64,000 nucleotides of DNA from positions 36,296,147-36,360,146 of the forward strand of contig NC_061797.1 of NCBI RefSeq assembly GCF_021462225.1. The letters run 5' to 3'. The stretch is from Girardinichthys multiradiatus (Eukaryota; Chordata; Actinopteri; Cyprinodontiformes; Goodeidae). Made by a program: the position numbers and the translations under genes. The notes below the pieces were generated by a model. The model saw only the letters and a program-made list of their open reading frames with translations. It was not told the origin of the DNA and ran no database searches. Below, piece after piece: positions 60,701 to 64,000 of the stretch; within the stretch, counting starts at the first letter, position 1, and each line of letters opens with the position of its first letter.

Positions 60701-61707
60701 TGTATTATAATTACAGCTGAGTCAGTCTTTTTTGTATTCATAACTATAACCCATGCAGATTCTTTGTCAAAAGAGACTAAATTTGTCCTTGTTTTGGGAT
60801 GTAACCCTTAACATGGATGAAAATGTTAATGATTGAATTTTGAATATAATTTATCAACAAACAAAGCAGACAACAGACTCAAAGCCCAAAGCTAAACGCA
60901 TTGTTTTCTTAATGGTTCTCTTGTAATATTATCCTCGCCAGTAGGGATAGAGAACTATCGCACCTTTTCTCATTATTGGGAATTTTTTATAGTCATAAGA
61001 GTTTTAACATCACATTTACATCCCCCAAAAACCAAAGGTTTTGTTGGTATTGTTGCTTTTACTATTTTTACATTGTTGGTTTCATGGATATATAAAAATA
61101 AAAATATAAATAATTGCAGTTGTGTGTTAACAATAAAATTGATCTACTTAATATATTTGGTGTCCTGAAGTAGCCTATTTAATAATCTGTAAGTTGTTCC
61201 TTGTTGATTTTTTTGTTTTGTTTTGTTTTATTTTATTCAACAGAAGTATTTGCATTTGTAAAGGCTTAAATGGCAGTAACGTGCAGTCATGGCCATACAA
61301 GCCATTGCCATAAATAACAATTTACATCACCACTGCCTGTATTACCAGGATACATACAAGCCTGCAGGTTTTGTTTTTTTCATTCTAGTGTTCATTGAAA
61401 ATTGTGGAGCACAGTGAGCTTTTACAGCAGTTGAATGAAACTGCAGTATAAAATAGATGGTGGAGAACAGGTCATAACTATTGCTGAACTGGTGTGTAGT
61501 GTGTATGCTCATTTGTAGGTTGCCATTGTATTGACTTACGCCTTCTGAGACGCTCAAAAATTCAGCCTGTATCAGCATCTCCCCCTTCCTTTACACATAT
61601 ATCCATCAGTCCTCATCATCTTACTGTTATTGATGAGGACACCTCTTTTTATGGTAATGTCTTTCACACCTGAAAGGCAGAAGGAGGGCATGATTGTTTT
61701 CTTTCTC

Positions 61708-61732
61708 ACACACACACACACACACACACACA
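61708..61732. repeat. (CA)n microsatellite
   Basis: About 12 consecutive CA units. Thr-His-rich frames crossing it are artefacts. Confidence 0.9.
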
Positions 61733-62560
61733 GAGCAGCACAAACTACATTGCTGGAGAAGCACACTAAAATGTGCTATCATCTCCATGAATACCATATA
61801 TTTCCTCCTTCTTTCTCTTCTCACTGTCATACACACGCTTACCACACATACACAGACAGCTATGAGGAGCCCATTAACACTGACATAGATATGTATGCAG
61901 CTCACATCTGTTACATGTCGCTGCAGAGGCAGCACCAGCTGCCGTAGTTACCGGAGGCCTTGGTATTATGGGATTTGGTTATTACAGGACAGCTATCTAC
62001 CCTTGTGCAGTTACATATCCCTCTGAGTGTGATGTTTCAAGGATTAATCTGATAAATACACAAATTATAGGCTAATTACTGGTAACGTCTGACAATAATC
62101 AGTGGCTAAGATTATTTTAACTGATTAGAGCAGACGTGAACCCAAGTTGAATTTGTTGGTTGAAAGAACAACTGAGACGCTAAAAAAATCCTTAATACTA
62201 TTAAAATTTCAGTTTTTATATACTTTCTGGTCTATTATTGTAAATATTACCAGATAGTTGAACGCATATTAACTCAGTGGTAGGTTGGGGACCTGCAGCA
62301 ATTTAGTATAAAGACAAGCAGCAGCATAACATTCTAGTTTTTTTAAACTGACACAAATGGTTTTTGTAGTAGCACTATTTTACAAAGGATTGAAATAAAA
62401 ATAAGATCAATCTGAATATCCACTCTTTGTTTCTGTTTAGGTGGAGGCTTTCATTAGCACTGCAGCACAGCTAGCTACTACAGGAGGTTAGAAAAGAAAC
62501 TGTTTATGTAGTAGAACACTAAATTCCACACCCTCGATTCCCAAAACATTTGCACTAACC

Positions 62561-62783
62561 CAGTGGTTCTCAATCCTGGTCCTCAGGGCCCCATGTCCTT
62601 TATATTTTAGACTTGTCTTTGCTCGAGGACTTCTGATTCAAATGATTGCGTTACCTCCTCAGCACGGGATCAAATGCTACAGAGGCCTGTTAGTCACCCA
62701 TATTTTTAATTCAGGTGTGTGGCAGCAGGGAAACACCTAAAACATGCAGGACAGTGGGCTTTAAGGACGAGTACTGAGAACCA
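62561..62783. mobile_element. hAT-type palindromic MITE, copy 2
   Basis: Starts CAGTGGTTCTCAATCCTGGT and ends about GAGTACTGAGAACCAG. Arms GATTCAAATGATTGCGTTAC and TTCAGGTGTGTGGCAGCAGG, AACATGCAGGACAGTGGGC, are the usual foldback arms. Same family as 10462, better preserved on the left end; the right end is worn. Confidence 0.65.
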
Positions 62784-64000
62784 GAACATCAAACAAACCA
62801 GAAGCACATCAGAGGTTACACACAAACTTCCAAAATGTGACAGGACTTCAACAAAACCGTCCTAATTTCATTACTTTTAGACCTTCATGACATGCTGTTT
62901 TTAACACGCCAGCAAACCTAGCAAGATAGTTATAACAACTTAAAAGAGCTTCACTCATAATTCCAACCCTGTCTTAAAACTGCGATAAAAAGGTATATTC
63001 TGTGCAATAAAAACCACTTCTAGGATTAGCAGGTGCCCACATTAATAAACACAATGTGTTCTGTTATTTTTGCAACAGTTAGGATTACATGTTGTTTTTT
63101 TCTGTTTAAATGAATGCAAATAGATCATGTTATACGTTTGATTTAAAATTGTTTTTATAAACACCATAATGCCAAACAGCTGTGGCATTTTATTCACAGT
63201 TATCATTTGTAAGAATCTCATACTGGTCCATACCAACCACCCACACGATCAGCTGAATAGACTCGCTGTCAGCTTGCTTTCTTAAATAACAAGATTCCTA
63301 GCACAAACGTAAACATTGCTTTCATAAAATTGGTATAAAAGGGTTTAAAAACTGAACAAAATGTCATTAAGGAGACACAATCATGACCCAGTACACAGAA
63401 TCAAGTCATGTTTTCATAAACATATTTAAAAGCTACATTTGGTGTGAATATTATTTTTCATTTCTGATTTTCTATGAAAGAGCTAATTAATTGAATTGTT
63501 GTCACAATACTGTATAAATGCTAATAAAAAGCATCTCTGTCAAATAAGTTGGTTTATTTAGAAGGGAAAGCAGAAAATTAAATATATGGAACAACTCTTT
63601 TTGTTTACACTGTAATATTAAGTGTAATACATTTCTGGACATCAGGTTAGCTGAATCTCCCTAGCATCAGTTCTCTCTAGCCATACATGAACGTAGCTCT
63701 AGGGACAGGCATTCAAACCAAAAACCCATCCAAGGCAGAAATAGCTGACAAGTGTTTAATGTACCATCTAATGCAGGCAGACACATCAGTGGGTTTGTTA
63801 ATATAAACATTTTAAGTGCGTGTATAATATGTATATCCAGAGGAGACTCCCACAGCGAAACAAGCTCTGTACTTCAAATGACAAACTCAAACAGACAAAG
63901 AAAAGCACAGATGAAAGCAATCTCACTAAATCAAGCTTCCAGGAGGAGGTCCTCTCAGGGGAATATAGCAACAAACATGCCCTTCTTTGGCTTTATTTTC

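Larger units (their letters stand above)
23681..64000. other. Large intron or 5' region of kif26, repeat-rich
   Basis: No exon on either strand could be supported in these 40 kb. Since the exon at 23680 opens mid-protein, the upstream exon must lie here unrecognised or beyond 64000. The content is mostly mobile elements between 25 and 38 kb and between 46.5 and 56.7 kb. The stretches 37920-40510, 41265-45380 and 56610-62550 show no gene: AT-rich DNA, short microsatellites and chance open frames only. Confidence 0.5.

Noticed and set aside
1..64000. CRISPR arrays, phage genes, operons or toxin-antitoxin systems
   Set aside because: No spaced direct repeats of the right form and no bacterial coding density; the window is vertebrate nuclear DNA.

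Overview
This is a vertebrate, almost certainly teleost fish, nuclear genomic window. Protein-coding sequence is sparse and interrupted by GT-AG introns. The rest is AT-rich non-coding DNA with microsatellites and many transposable elements typical of teleosts: Tc1-like DNA transposons, tRNA-derived SINEs, L2/CR1-type and Rex3/RTE-type LINE pieces, hAT-type MITEs, a piggyBac-like element and retroviral LTRs. No prokaryotic genes, CRISPR arrays or operons are present. I cannot name the species.

Host gene. Three exons of one minus-strand gene lie at 23680-23000, 7836-7655 and 1801-1591. Their splice phases fit exactly and they join into 358 codons. The product is the N-terminal, pre-motor part of a KIF26-type (kinesin-11) protein. 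The motor-domain exons lie beyond the left edge. I did not find the exon upstream of 23680, so the right-hand 40 kb is probably the large 5' intron or the 5' region of this gene.

Layout. 0-7.8 kb: exons 3 and 2 with a 5.85 kb intron. 7.8-23.0 kb: a 15.2 kb intron holding LINE scraps, a SINE, a hAT-type MITE, a Tc1 remnant, a complete-length Tc1 element (14.8-16.3), a 2.0 kb solo LTR (16.8-18.8) and a 3' L2-like LINE fragment. 23.0-23.7 kb: exon 1 of those visible. 23.7-38 kb: a dense Tc1/SINE cluster with nested insertions. 38-46 kb: mostly unremarkable non-coding DNA, with one SINE bounded by clear target-site duplications, one Tc1 remnant and one CpG-rich patch. 46.6 kb: Rex3/RTE 3' scrap. 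47.8-52.7 kb: a second copy of the LTR, carrying a piggyBac-like and a Tc1 insertion. 53.4-56.6 kb: an L2/CR1-type LINE with an intact SGNH-esterase-like ORF1 and an ORF2 that has lost its reverse transcriptase. 56.6-64 kb: mostly featureless, with one hAT-type MITE.

I see no convincing new biological system. The most informative structures are the nested insertions, whose empty sites can be read from the sister LTR; a Tc1 family whose terminal repeats extend into the transposase coding end; nearly intact transposase genes disabled by single identifiable lesions; and a 36-bp perfect palindrome. Family assignments come from recognising motifs and sequences, without database searches.
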